DNA of 64,000 nt. It comes from Onchocerca volvulus. Lineage: Eukaryota > Nematoda > Chromadorea > Rhabditida > Onchocercidae. The position numbers and the translations under genes are program-made. Location: positions 24,023,097 through 24,087,096 of the forward strand of contig HG738138.1 in the NCBI GenBank assembly GCA_000499405.2, written 5' to 3'. How positions within the stretch are numbered: position 1 is the first letter of the stretch; each line of letters opens with the position of its first letter. Of the stretch, positions 41,501-53,600 are shown one piece after another. The notes beneath the pieces were generated by a model. The model was given only the letters and a program-made list of their open reading frames with translations, ran no database searches and was not told the origin of the DNA.

Positions 41501-44500
41501 CTTTCTCTCCCCAAGCCAAAATGCTTTTTATTTTAGCCAAAAATAATTTGAAATCGTAATGAAATTCTTTTTAACCAAAAATAAATCATTTGATAATGAA
41601 TAATAATTATCTGCTCATTCTATTCGACTTTTTCTTTTCTTTAGATTAATTCATTTTAATTTAAAATAAATCAATTTAAATTTATATCATCGTTTACACA
41701 CTCCAATCTTGCCAAGTTCTGCCCGATAAAATAAAAATTTTGAAATTAAATTTTTTTGTAAATACTTGCAACAATACTTGACGGATCATTAAAAAGTGAA
41801 CAACAGAGCGTTATGTATTTTTTTTTAAAATAAAAAAAAGAAGAAATTTCCAATTTTGAGTGTGGCTTTAATAGTTCGTTTGGATAATTGATTCTTCTTT
41901 TTGCTTATCGATTAGACTTATTGCTTTATTTAGGATGAATTTTTTTGTCAAAAAACCGTTTCATTGACTTATAAAAAATAGAGAAAGGAATGAAATTTGC
42001 GTAATTTCTTGAAAATTGATTATACAAAATTGCAAAAAAAAAGAAAGAAAAAAAAGAGGGAAAGAACTTTTCGAGATATAGCAATTTTATAATGACTGCA
42101 TAACATTTGATGATCGATTAAAAGTGAAGAAATTTATGAGTTTTTCTTTTTCTTTTCTTTCTTGTCTTCTAAAAATATATATTAAGTCAGTCGGACATTG
42201 TTTTATGTCTTTCATTATAAATTTTGCTTGACTGACTATTTTAACTCTTCATAGAATAAAAAAAATTGCCGAAAAATCATTTTTTTTTTCTTTCGAATTT
42301 TTTTTTTTTGTAACTGAGCAAAGTTGGACATTAGTGGTTCAATAGCAATAGAGGCTTAATTTAACTCATTAAATTCCGGAACAGATTCCATTGCATGTGT
42401 CGAGCTATTTCTTTTCTAATCATGACAAAATTGTAGGAATGAATTGTTGTATTTTTAGCTCTCATAAATTCCTTCAATTTTGTTTTTTTTTTTTTTTTTC
42501 ATTCACTTAGAAACAAACCATAAGCTTGGATAATTAAACCTTTCTTATGACAAAAATTTGCTAATATAAATGAACGAATGCAGCAATTTATATCAACCAA
42601 TACAATTTTTCTATCAACAATACAATTTCGATAATATCGAAAGGATAACGACAACTTTCATGAAGAGAACATAATATGAAGGAGATATGATTATGCAATA
42701 AAAGAAAAATTCGATACCACGATCTGATGATGGCTGCCTATTCTTTTGAAAAATGATTTTTGTACTCAGGACTCTATTGTTCTTCGTAGATGGAAGATTC
42801 TGATACCATTTTTTGGGCTAAAAGAAAGCTCCTTTGTTGTCGCAGGAGTATATGCACCATTGTCAGCGAAAATGAATGTGCTTATGATTAGTGCATGATG
42901 AAAGAGAGCTCTTTTTTTTTTTTTTTTTTTAAAGCTCATTGACTTAATAAACAAAAATGAAAAAAAACGATTTCACAATTAACTATAGCAAATATGCGAT
43001 TTCAAATTTAGAAAAAGTAAGCGAATCATTGGTTCGCTTTTTTTTTTTTTTTTTATCCTTGCGATTTTAGCGATAGCATGAATAATTTTGATGAGATGGA
43101 AATGCATGGAAATCGATCAAGTCTCGTTGCAAAATATTCCATTTTATTTGTCATTTTAGATGGTAAATGATGAGGATGAAAAAATGTCAAAATATTTGCA
43201 TGGATATTTAGCTAATTAAAGAAATAAATTTGAAATAATTTAACGATTTTCAGGATTCTTTGAGGAATCTTTTGATATTCGATATACAGTGATATCATCA
43301 ATCGGAGAAATCTGAATTCTTAGTTATTGAAAAAAAAAAAAATCTTCCTTGTAAATCTTAAAATTTTCACAATTTCTTCAATTAATACTATCTTTTTATT
43401 GTTTTTTATTTAATGATTTAATTAAAATACCGTTTGGAACTGTAATGTAATCTTTGCAACATCAATGAATAAATTCTAAATCACATTCTTTTTCAAACGT
43501 AGTCTTTTGAAGTTCCGTTACATCAAATACAAACATGAGATTCTGATGATGTCCAGAATCCATGATAAAAGCTTTTTAGAACACGAATAACTGTCGTAAA
43601 TTATCATATCATATATTATCATTCCATATTACACATTATCATTTTACATTATCATCATCATTGTATATAGATAATAATAGAAAGTTTATGCATAGGTGAT
43701 AATGATAACAAATTTAAACCGCATAGCAAGCTATTTCCAATTTTTTTTATTTATTATTTTTTAGATAGAACAACTTCAAATAAATTTATAAATTAACCAG
43801 TAAGTTTATATTTAAATATTACAAGTTAGAAAAAAATGCTTCAAGATATTTGATTAAAAACGCTTAATCTTATGACTATTTGACCGATACATTGTGATAC
43901 AACATCATAAATCAATTCGGTTGAAATTCCATTGAAATTCTTGTCGATAATATATCAATTGAAAAGTGACAAAAGAGTGTGTTCGTTATAAAAGAAGCAA
44001 ACTTAACGAAAAGATTGTTATCGTCGTTTTGTACTCCATTTTGAGAATAAATTCCGATATTTCGAATTCTTCCTTCCTTTTAATACTTTTTCTTTCAATT
44101 TGTTTTATTTTTTTCTTCTTTATTTACAAATCTTCCTAATTTGTACAGTAATCTTAGTGGAACAAAAAGCATTTATTGAAATCCTAGAAATTAATCAAAT
44201 TCAAGATTTCTATAATGGATGAAAGAAAAAGATAAAGCTGGAATCATTTAAACGAGAGTTTCCTTTCGGCTGATAAAATTGTTATTTGGCATTTTTCTTT
44301 TTTCTCAAAACTTTTTCAAATCCCCAAAAAATTTATTACACTCGAAATTTCTTGAATTTCTAAAGAACGAAGATTTTTTGTGGAAAAAAAAAATTTCTTC
44401 CTAAACGATATGCATGTTAATCCAAATGATTGCAAATTCAAAATGTCTGAAAACTTGAAATGTTTTTAAATAATTGATCTGAACAAATGATTAGCTGTGC

Positions 44501-46050
44501 TCTTTCCAGGTATACTTTCTAGAAATATTGATTAATTTATATAAAACCAGCTGATTTATTTGATCAAAGTTTGTCAGATTAATGCCTGCAATTTTTCACA
44601 ATTTTTCAAGATCAATTAAATTTAAATAATCGAATTAATTCATCATTTTGAATTATTTTTTCAATTAACTTTTCTTTTTCTTTGGTTTACAGAAAGCATT
44701 TTGCAATAATGTTTTACGCAAAATACGTAAAGATGAGAATGTTTTACGTCAAAATAAAAATCTATTTACAACAGGAAGAAAAAAAAAAAAAAAAGAAAAA
44801 GTGTAAAATGTCTGCAAGAAATTAGAATTGGTTTCATATTACTTTGCTAAATTTTCTTTCATATTACTTTCCATCCAAATGTTAGCAACTGTGTTAGCAG
44901 AAAAAAAAAAAAAAGAAGTTCTCATTTTACTTTGCTAAAAGTATCGTTGAAAAAATTTAGTTAAAAAAATATTTTCAAAAAATTTTTTTTAGCAAAAAGT
45001 TTCCATCCAAGTTACTTTTCTTTTTAATATGACTTTCCATTACCACAATTTTCTTGCAAACTTTAAAGGCTAAAATCTAAAAGCTACTTGATAAATGCTG
45101 TTTTTGAGCTATTCAATTCCGAATTATTCAAATTTGATTTAAAAAAGTTTCGAAAGGCTCGGTACCTAGAAAATATTATCCCTTCATATTTGCTTAAAAA
45201 GTTCGATATCATTCAAAATTTATCACCAAATTATCATTCATCTATTTCATGAATGATATAATTTAAAATGTTTAAAATGATTTATAATTAAATTCTAACA
45301 TGATATGATGTATATTTCGAGGCTCAGCGTAGAAAGTGAACTTTTCTTAGCAAAGAAACTATTTCCAAAAAAGAAAGTGAAAACCGTTCAAGATCAAGAA
45401 ATCAGAAATTGATCGAGATCTTATTGAAGTAGAAAAATTAGAAATTCCTGTTTCACTTCAATAATTTCGTCGATAATTATTAATTATTTTGATTGTACAA
45501 ATAATTTCTTGTTGATTGAATTACCATTTTAGTATATAACTCTTCAGATGATTTATTTATCAACAATTTTAATTGACCTTTTTTTTTTAGTGGAATTTTA
45601 ATTTGAAAATAAATTTTCCCGCTCCTTTTCTGCCATAATTTAATTTTTTGTCTTGTTTTTTTTTTTTTCAGCAAACTTCCGCACCTATTTTTTAATCTCT
45701 ATTACCAAAAAGTTTTCAATAATTGCAATTTCTCCTAGAATAAAGGTTAAAATACGTGATATCATATCAATACATGCAATAGCGAATACGATGCCTGTTA
45801 GCATACTGTTTAGCAGGAATGATTAGAAGCAAGTTACTGATCGTTTTTCTGGTATTTTGGCATTCCCGAGATTTACCAGACTGTTAAAACATTTTCTGAA
45901 ATGCATTAGTTTGTTATCTTATCTTATTCTAAGTTACTTCTTTTACTTTCACTATCAGTGATATCTTCATTATCAGTACATTAATAAAGATGTAGAAAAT
46001 AGTCGTCGCAATAACTTGATCAAAATGACATGAACATATATCATGAGTAT

Positions 46051-46087
46051 GCGTCGTCGTCGTTGTCGTCGTCGTCGTCGTCGCCGT
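46051..46087. repeat. GTC/CGA triplet repeat in a local GC-rich island
   Basis: About twelve CGT/GTC triplets with two interruptions, flanked by GGCGCCGTCGGGCG-like sequence to about 46140. It stands out sharply from the AT-rich surroundings. On the minus strand one frame would read a long Arg run (CGA codons); the plus strand offers Ser, Arg or Val runs. No splice-consistent gene was built from it. Confidence 0.8.
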
Positions 46088-46173
46088 GGATTCATCATAG
46101 GTAATCGGCGCCGTCGGGCGTCATCTTGTCCCAGACAGGCGAAAGCAAACTATCGGAATTTTTGGATGATTAC

Positions 46174-46380
46174 CTTTTCAAAGAATGAAAGAAAAAACAT
46201 TGCCATGTCTTGAAGATATACAAAAAAGAATATCATCTCATCTCCCGTTTCGTATTCCTCGCGATCGCTCGAATTCATCCGCCAGGTTGCGACCATTTTA
46301 TTGATCATTGCACTTTTCTGATCCAACAATTTCCAAAAATATGCGGTAATTCGTCTGTATTTCAAATTATCCGATTTCAT
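46174..46380 (-). CDS. Orphan coding-like exon (69 codons), gene unknown
   Basis: On the minus strand a consensus acceptor (TTGTTTCAG, ending at 46381) opens 207 bases, exactly 69 codons with no stop, closed by a good donor (TTTGAAAAG then GTAATC). The frame begins MKSDNLKYRRITAYFWKLLD, continues through KMVATWRMNSSDREEYE, and ends in a hydrophobic VYLQDMAMFFLSFFEK. Its base composition is richer in GC than the neighbourhood and it uses varied codons. I do not recognise the family. It may be one exon of a minus-strand gene with very long introns, or a relic. I could not find partner exons. An antisense frame on the plus strand (46210-46392) is also open, which weakens the case. Confidence 0.35.
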
Positions 46381-47489
46381 CTGAAACAATAATTTTTGAT
46401 TGAAGGGGGTGAAAGGTCATTGTGAAAAACTATAATTTTAGCTGATAATGAGAATGGCTTAATAATTGGAGGGATAAAATATGGTATTTTATATCAGCAA
46501 TAGAAAAACTTGAGATTAAAATATTAAATTGGAATGATTTACTAGTAGAAAAGTGAAGATCAAAGGCTAGACCTACTTATAGAACGGAGAAGATTAAGAG
46601 ATTTAAACTTAGATTAAGAGATTTAGTTTCATAGGTATTTTTTGTGGATTTGAAATTGGTTGATTTCATTCGAATGAATAATAATCATTGTTTAGCTATG
46701 TTCTTGTCACCAATGCCAAGACTTTAAGTAAACAAATACGGAAGATTACGGTCATTTCAATACTCAAAAAAAAAGAAAAAAGAGATCTGAAAAAATTGGA
46801 AATTTCTGATTTTCTGATAGCAAGCAGGATAATCAAGCAACATGTAAATTTACAAAACAAAATTTTGAACTTTATTCATTTTTTTTCCAAATGTCTTACT
46901 ATAACTTTTTGATGTTTGAACTTTGTTGAAGCGAAATTTCATGATTTACAAAAAGTTAACACTTATTGCAATGTCAAAACATTAAATTATACGTGTCATC
47001 TCAAGATTACAACGACACAAAATAACAATTATATCAATTGAAATTAAAAGCCAAATGAAAAACCAAAATACTTTTTTTTTTTTTTCCAAAAATGATTTTC
47101 GCAATTCTATCGAATTCATGATTTAGACGCGAAAAATTACCATTCTCAAGAATTACACATCTTGGTTAACATCATTTCATTCTTAAGTATTTATTTGTCA
47201 AAAAAACAAAGAAGTTGGCAGGAAATTTATATTTCCAATAATCTTTACTTTTTTCGCATATTTTTTTGAAATTCAATTTTTTTATTACAAATAAAATATT
47301 CAAATTTTTGAATTTATTTCTTTACTTAATTTCTTAAGAATATCGCTCAAACATTTCTTCCATAAAATGGCGTATCGTAAATAATCACTAAAAAAATTGC
47401 AATTTACGTAAATTATTTCAAGATTAATTTACTTTTAGTGATAATTTACATAAACATATTGTGATAAAAAGATATCTGCAATTAAATAA

Positions 47490-47501
47490 TATCACGTGAT
47501 A
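47490..47501. promoter_or_regulatory. TATCACGTGATA palindrome
   Basis: A perfect 12-bp palindrome that combines a CACGTG E-box with GATA half-sites on both sides, followed at once by a second ACGTGATAA. Function is unknown. Confidence 0.35.
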
Positions 47502-47728
47502 ACGTGATAAAAACACGTCTGACAAGATTTTATTTAGGTCATGTACGAAAGCGCTATAAGACCTTAACTGAACGCATGCTGATCTGTCATAAATTCGATT
47601 TAATCTCTGTTAGACGTTCTATGATCACGTATGTTACGTCTAATCCACGTTATTCTATGAGTTCTCACCCTAGACAATTATATATTAAATTTCAAATTTC
47701 TCATTTGCAATATTTGCGAAAAATTTAA

Positions 47729-47831
47729 CTTTAATTGTAGAATTCGCCAAGAGTCTAATTTTAGTTGTAAAATTCGCAAAGATTTTAACTTTTAGTTATA
47801 AGATTCGCAAAAACTTTAGTTGTAAAATTCA
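47729..47831. repeat. Degenerate tandem repeat, about 30 bp x 4
   Basis: Four units share TTTAGTTGTAAAATTCGC; they start near 47729, 47759, 47790 and 47814, and the last unit is truncated. It follows an open frame at 47504-47728 that I could not assign. Confidence 0.7.
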
Positions 47832-48938
47832 TTGCTAAAAATAAAATTCAAAATTATTCCATCTTCATAGATCTTGAATTTTTTGACTACTCATAATTAT
47901 TTTGTTGGGAAATTGAATTCTTTAGGCATTTTGAATTTCACCCAGAATTCCGAAAACAATCTTGTTGACATATAATTGAAACATATTTTATCTTATTGAT
48001 ACTTAAGTCAAGGTCATTCATTCCTGGTGGTGAAATTCTTTTTTTTTTTTTATAGCAATTTTATCATGTAAAATTTCGACGTATACATTTTCATTATGAA
48101 AAATATTGAATTTTAATTCGGTAATTCAGCAAAAATTTCCAAAATTGCAATATGGAAAAGTTAGTTTTTGCGGAAAATAGGAAAAAAAAGTAGACGGATA
48201 AATAGAATCCATGAAAAGATTAAATTAAATTCTAATATCAATTAATCATTTCTGTGTTATGTTTAAAATCTATTATGATATATTGCAAATATTGTTGAAA
48301 AGATGTTAGGATTATTTTTTAAATTTTTTAAAATTTTTAAATTTTTTTCTTAAAAAAAAAAAAAAAAAAGAATAAGCAATTAAAAATAACATGATTTAAT
48401 TAGAAAATCAATTCTACAGAGATTATTTTGTGCTTTTTGTTTGTTGATTTCTTGTTCCAAAAAGGGATTTTGATGTTTTTTTTTTCTTTCTTTTTTTGTT
48501 TGGATGGAAAGAAAATGATTCTTTCGGTTTTAATTTTTTTTTTTTTTTGAAATCTTAAAATATGCTTATAATTTGTTAATTTCTTGTCACATTTTATTTT
48601 AATCATTTCGAATTATTTTCAGAAAGAAAAAAAAAATCGTGTTTTCAATTTTTTAATTTCATTTTTCCGAATTCACAAAATGTCACCATAATATATTTAG
48701 ACATTTTTTTAACCTGCATTCAGATGATCTAATCCTGAATGGTACCGTCAAAATGAATCATAAAAATTCTCACAATCAAATTACCAAAACATCAGAATGG
48801 ATAGAAATGTTCATCTAACTGTTACAAATGATTAAAAAAAAAAGTAAATTTCGCTCATTTCTATGTTCGGAAAATCTCAAAAACATTCATTCTTCGAATT
48901 CTGTTTGTCAAAATTCTTTTCAAAATTAATATCTTGGG

Positions 48939-48963
48939 TTAATTAATTAATTAATTAATTAAT
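48939..48963. repeat. TTAA tetranucleotide repeat
   Basis: About six TTAA units. A similar longer tract lies in intron 3 of the SMOC gene (about 52619-52654) and a shorter one near 24645. Confidence 0.9.
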
Positions 48964-49549
48964 CCCATGACATATATCAATTTTATAATTACAATTAATA
49001 TGAAAATAAACAAATTCCTCGATTATCGAAATTAGCTTAATGATAAATTTGATAAGATAGTAAAATCAAAACAATTTATCTTTACTACATTGCTTTTTTC
49101 GTTTCTAATCATCGAATTTAATCAGATTTTGACAAAAAAGAATTGATCGTCTTTCCGGCTCTTTCTGTTCGAGTAATTAATTAAATAAAATAGAAAAAAA
49201 AAAAAGTTCTATCTTAAATACCTCAGCTACCTTGACATATGTTCACCAATTCTAAACAGCTGCCTTTTTTATCGTATTTAGGAACGAAAACGACAATTTC
49301 TTCATTTCATATTCGTTTTTTTTTTTTTTTTTTCAGATTTTTGACGCAAAAGGCAAAAATCTGAAATTGATGAAACCTGAAATATATTATCAGCTTGTAT
49401 TTCTGGTATTAAAATCGCTTCTATTAATATTTTTTTTTTTTTTATTCGCTTCTATTATTATCTGATAAATTGACTATAAAATTTAATTTTAGTAAAATTT
49501 TAGTAAAAAATTTTATTCATGTACAATTTTATTAATTAATTATATGTAA

Positions 49550-49870
49550 TATATAGAACAGTTTACATTAACATATAAATATGCTACATTTGCAATTTAT
49601 AATATTATGTATATATAGGATACGATAATAAATAATATACGATATTATTTTTTACAACATAATTATATCAATAATATACGATAATAAATGATATCCAATA
49701 TGTTTGAATACTGTAACAAATGATACGTACGGTAATAAATGAATACGATATGTTTCAATACGGTAATAAACAATATACAATATTATTTAATATATGTATT
49801 GCATATGCTATATATGGTATAAAATGTATACTGTATCATATTTAATGAATTGCATTACATTTATATATGG
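49550..49870. repeat. Degenerate AT-rich array of ATACGATA / GGTAATAAA units
   Basis: Variants of AATATACGATA, ATACGGTAATAAA and ATATGTTTGAATAC recur irregularly through about 300 bp without a clean period. It looks like a decayed satellite-like array. Confidence 0.45.
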
Positions 49871-50621
49871 TATTTACGTAAATCGTTAAAGACGATGGAT
49901 TGAAAATGAAAAAAGATGCAAACTGATGGCATTTTTAGATAATTTCATTGAAATGTAAATTTGTTATCTAAAAAAATTTCATTGATTTTTTAAAATGATT
50001 TACAGAGAAGGCTTGTATTTTCTTCTTTTTTTTTTTTTTTTGTTTTCATCACTCTTTTTCCTTTTAATTCAAAAGGACAGATGGTCAATCTCAACGAGAT
50101 ATTTTTTTTTTTTGGAAATAATTTTAAAAGCATCAATAAATCCAAATGATTAAAAAAAGAAAAAAAGGAAAAGCTTTTCATTATTGAAAAAGTGAGAAGT
50201 ATCCCATTTAAGTAAGAATTACTTAAATACGATATTTTTACCGTAATTTATTGATTTTTTAATTTGTTTACGGTAATAATGAAGATTATATTTGCTGATT
50301 TCAACGATCCTTCCGAACATTTCTTGGATAATTGTGTTAATAATTTTAGAAGTTGCACTTATCAAGAATTCTAATTGATCCAAAAATAATTTGCAATATA
50401 TCAAAGAAATGTTATTTTACCTGCTCCGCCTCCAATAAATCAAAACTATCGTATTTTTTGGGGGATATTTTCAGCAATTTCAGGTTTCGCTATTATTTTC
50501 TCTGTCTGTATATTTTGATTCAGCGATAATGCAAGAAAACATTCCCAATCAAGCAGAATCCAAAATTATCATATGGTGGATTGGCTAGGCCTACTAGGCT
50601 CGAAATCATTTACAACAAACA

Positions 50622-53600
50622 ATGCCAATTTGCTTATTACTTACCCATTTACTTATTGTTTTGGGTAGTATTTGTACAAATGTTTTCTCATTAACTACAA
50701 TCGCACAACTTAGAAGTCAACGATCTGTAAGTTTTTTTTTTTTGACGTCAAAACTAATTTTGAAAAAAAAAGTAAACGTAGGTTACGTAGGAAATTTCAG
50801 GAATAAATTATCATATACTGTAAAGCAATTATTTCCATCATCTTTCCTTGATAAATTTAGCATTTAGAATTTAGATTTCAAAATTAACCATAACGATCAA
50901 AGAATATGAGTCTTTGATAACTGATAATCTTCTTTGATAATTTTTGATAATCTTTGATAATTTCTGTTTGTCCAGAATCTAAATTGTAAATTCTTTAATA
51001 GTTGGGACAAAGCTGTATCTGTTAAGTTTTCGTCATCAGGTAACATGTTTCAGGTAAAATCTTATGTATCACTAATAGTAGTAATATCCGTTCTACGGAT
51101 ATAGAATTCGAAATTTTCAAAAATACTTAAATTATTCTCAACAATAAATAAAGTAATTAAGTGATGAATACCTTAGTTGTTGATTTTTTCTATCTTATAT
51201 TATTTATTTTTGCAAATTTTTCGCTTAATATATTATTTATCAATTTTACATTTATATTCTAGAAATGACTTTAAAATAATTCGAAATTTTGATAAATTTT
51301 CTTCAGAAAGATCAAAATCACATATTTTTTTAAAAATTTCCCTAAAAAATTAAAATAAATAAAATACTTCAATCAACACTGCTTTTTTTTCAATCAATAA
51401 CAGGTGAAAAGAAATTTAAAGAATTTAAAAAATATAGAAAAACTTTAGCCAATATTTTAACAATGGAAGAAAATAATTTAAATAATTTTCTAATTTTTTC
51501 CTTTTTTGATAAGCTTTTAATGAACAATCCTAATAAACTGAAGCAAAAATCAAAAAGATGAGATGTCATTCCAAAATTCATACGAAAAGAGAAAGAAAAG
51601 AGAAAATTTTAGAATGTTATTGTAAGAAAAAAAATAATTTGGCATTGTTCGAAATTAAAATAATAATTGTTGAATTGAATTGGAAATCGAAATATTCGGT
51701 GAATTATGCATACTTAATTGGTTAATTCACTTTTAATATCTGTTAATGATAAATATTAACTGATAGTTTTTACCGGAGAAATAATTAGGAAATTGCATGA
51801 AATTAAAATAATAGCTGTCGGATCAGATTGAAAATTTAACTATTCAACTGAATTATGCACAATTAATATCAAGTTAATTAATTTTCAGTATCTTTTAATA
51901 GCACGAATTAATATTTTTCAAATTTTACTTAAATAAAAATTTGGTAAATAAATATTTTTTAATTTCAATTCCATTTTAATTAATTTATTTATTTTAATTT
52001 CTTTCATTTGCACGAAAGATTTTTAGCAGAGCGACGAGGAGTGTTTTATGCAAAAATTGTGCAATTACGAAGAAATGAATGTGGAAACAATTTGTGGCAA
52101 CGATGGAAGAACTTATAATTCATATTGTGAAGTGAAACGTGCCATATGTCATGGTAATCCGGTCAAAAAACAATTTTCCGGACCCTGTCCCGGTATTTTC
52201 CATTCCTGATTTCCAAAATTTTCAACAATAGATAGAATTGAAGGATCCATAATCAAAAATAGAGCCGATGAGTAATGCGGAATTGAATTTTGAATTCAGT
52301 GTTATTTTGCAAAATCAATATTTCCATGAAATAATAACCTTTTTAGATAACAAAGGCGTACGATTTCATGAAAACAAGTATAGTATTTCCGGATGTTTAT
52401 GTAATTCAGGAAAATCAGTTATCCGGAAAAATTCAGTAATTGAAAAAATTAGTTAAAATTATTTAATTCCGATAAATTATCACAGAAAATTTACGTTGCC
52501 AACTAGAACGTGCTTATCAATTGAAATTAGCAGCGGAAAAAATGAATAGTAGCGAAGTTTATGTTCCGGAATGTAACGCAACTGATGGTTCCTATGCTAC
52601 CGTACAGGTTTGTTCATGTTTAATTAATTAATTAATTAATTAATTAATTAATTAACTAATCTTTAATATATTTTATCACTCAAATAATTTCCATTGAAAG
52701 AGTAATAATAAAACTTTATTTTTACTCATGTATGCTTTATTTATGATAATTAATCACATCGTCTTTTATGTTTCTTTAACTTAATGCAAAACGAATATGT
52801 TTTCTCACGTATTTTCACGTTTTACGATCACGTTTTCATAATGAGTAGTAGTAATAAAGGTTTGATATTATAGTGTCACAAAAGTACGGGTTATTGTTGG
52901 TGTGTGACACGATTCGGACGACCGTTACCAAATACATCTAAACGATACGGTATTCCGAATTGTCACATTTTGCAAAGTTTGCATTTTATTACGCAAATTT
53001 TTAATCGGTTTCTTTTGAAATATATGATACAAATATCTTTCTTTGAAATTATTGAAAAATTAAATTTCAAAAAAAAAAAACATATTTTAGCTTTTATTCC
53101 ATTAAATTTGTGATAGATATCTATAGTGGCCAAATTTATTTAATCCATACATTTTTTAATGTTCCATCATAGGCAAACATGTATTTGATCTATAAATTTT
53201 TTTCATGAACTATTATAATTAATTCTATAATCTTTGATCTATTATAATTTAAGCTATAATCTTTGATCTATTATAATTTAATCTATAATCTTTGGTCTAA
53301 ATTGTAATTTTTCATGATTAAATATATCCAACTTAGAAGCAATTTTTTCATAATTCATCATAGCCAAAATGTATTTAATTTGCAAATTTTTTTTCCGGTA
53401 TCCATCAGGGCCAAATATATTTCTTTTATTTCAATAAATCATTAACATATTATTTGACAGACAAGTAAGTAAAAAAAAAAAAAAGGGTTTATCAAAAGAC
53501 TGGTAGACAGTCAAAAGATAATTATCACAACAATAGGTGTTTATAATTCGTGATAGATAACAAGTATCACTGATAACAGATACTGATAATATTTGAAGAT

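Larger units (their letters stand above)
31859..50621. other. 18.7-kb gene-poor AT-rich stretch
   Basis: Between the divergent receptor and SMOC starts I find no multi-exon gene. The stretch is dominated by A and T homopolymers (many of 12-20 bases), microsatellites and degenerate AT repeats. Open frames here are mostly Lys, Phe or Asn runs from these tracts. Exceptions worth noting are listed separately: GATA-site clusters, two palindromes, a GTC repeat, a 30-bp tandem repeat and one coding-like exon. It probably contains long-range regulatory DNA for both flanking genes; that is inference. Confidence 0.5.

Noticed and set aside
46210..46392. Plus-strand open frame of 60 aa
   Set aside because: It is antisense to the minus-strand exon candidate, which has better splice sites; no plus-strand context supports it.
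49990..50181. Lys-rich minus-strand open frame before SMOC
   Set aside because: Its content comes from poly-A/T tracts; no splice or motif support.
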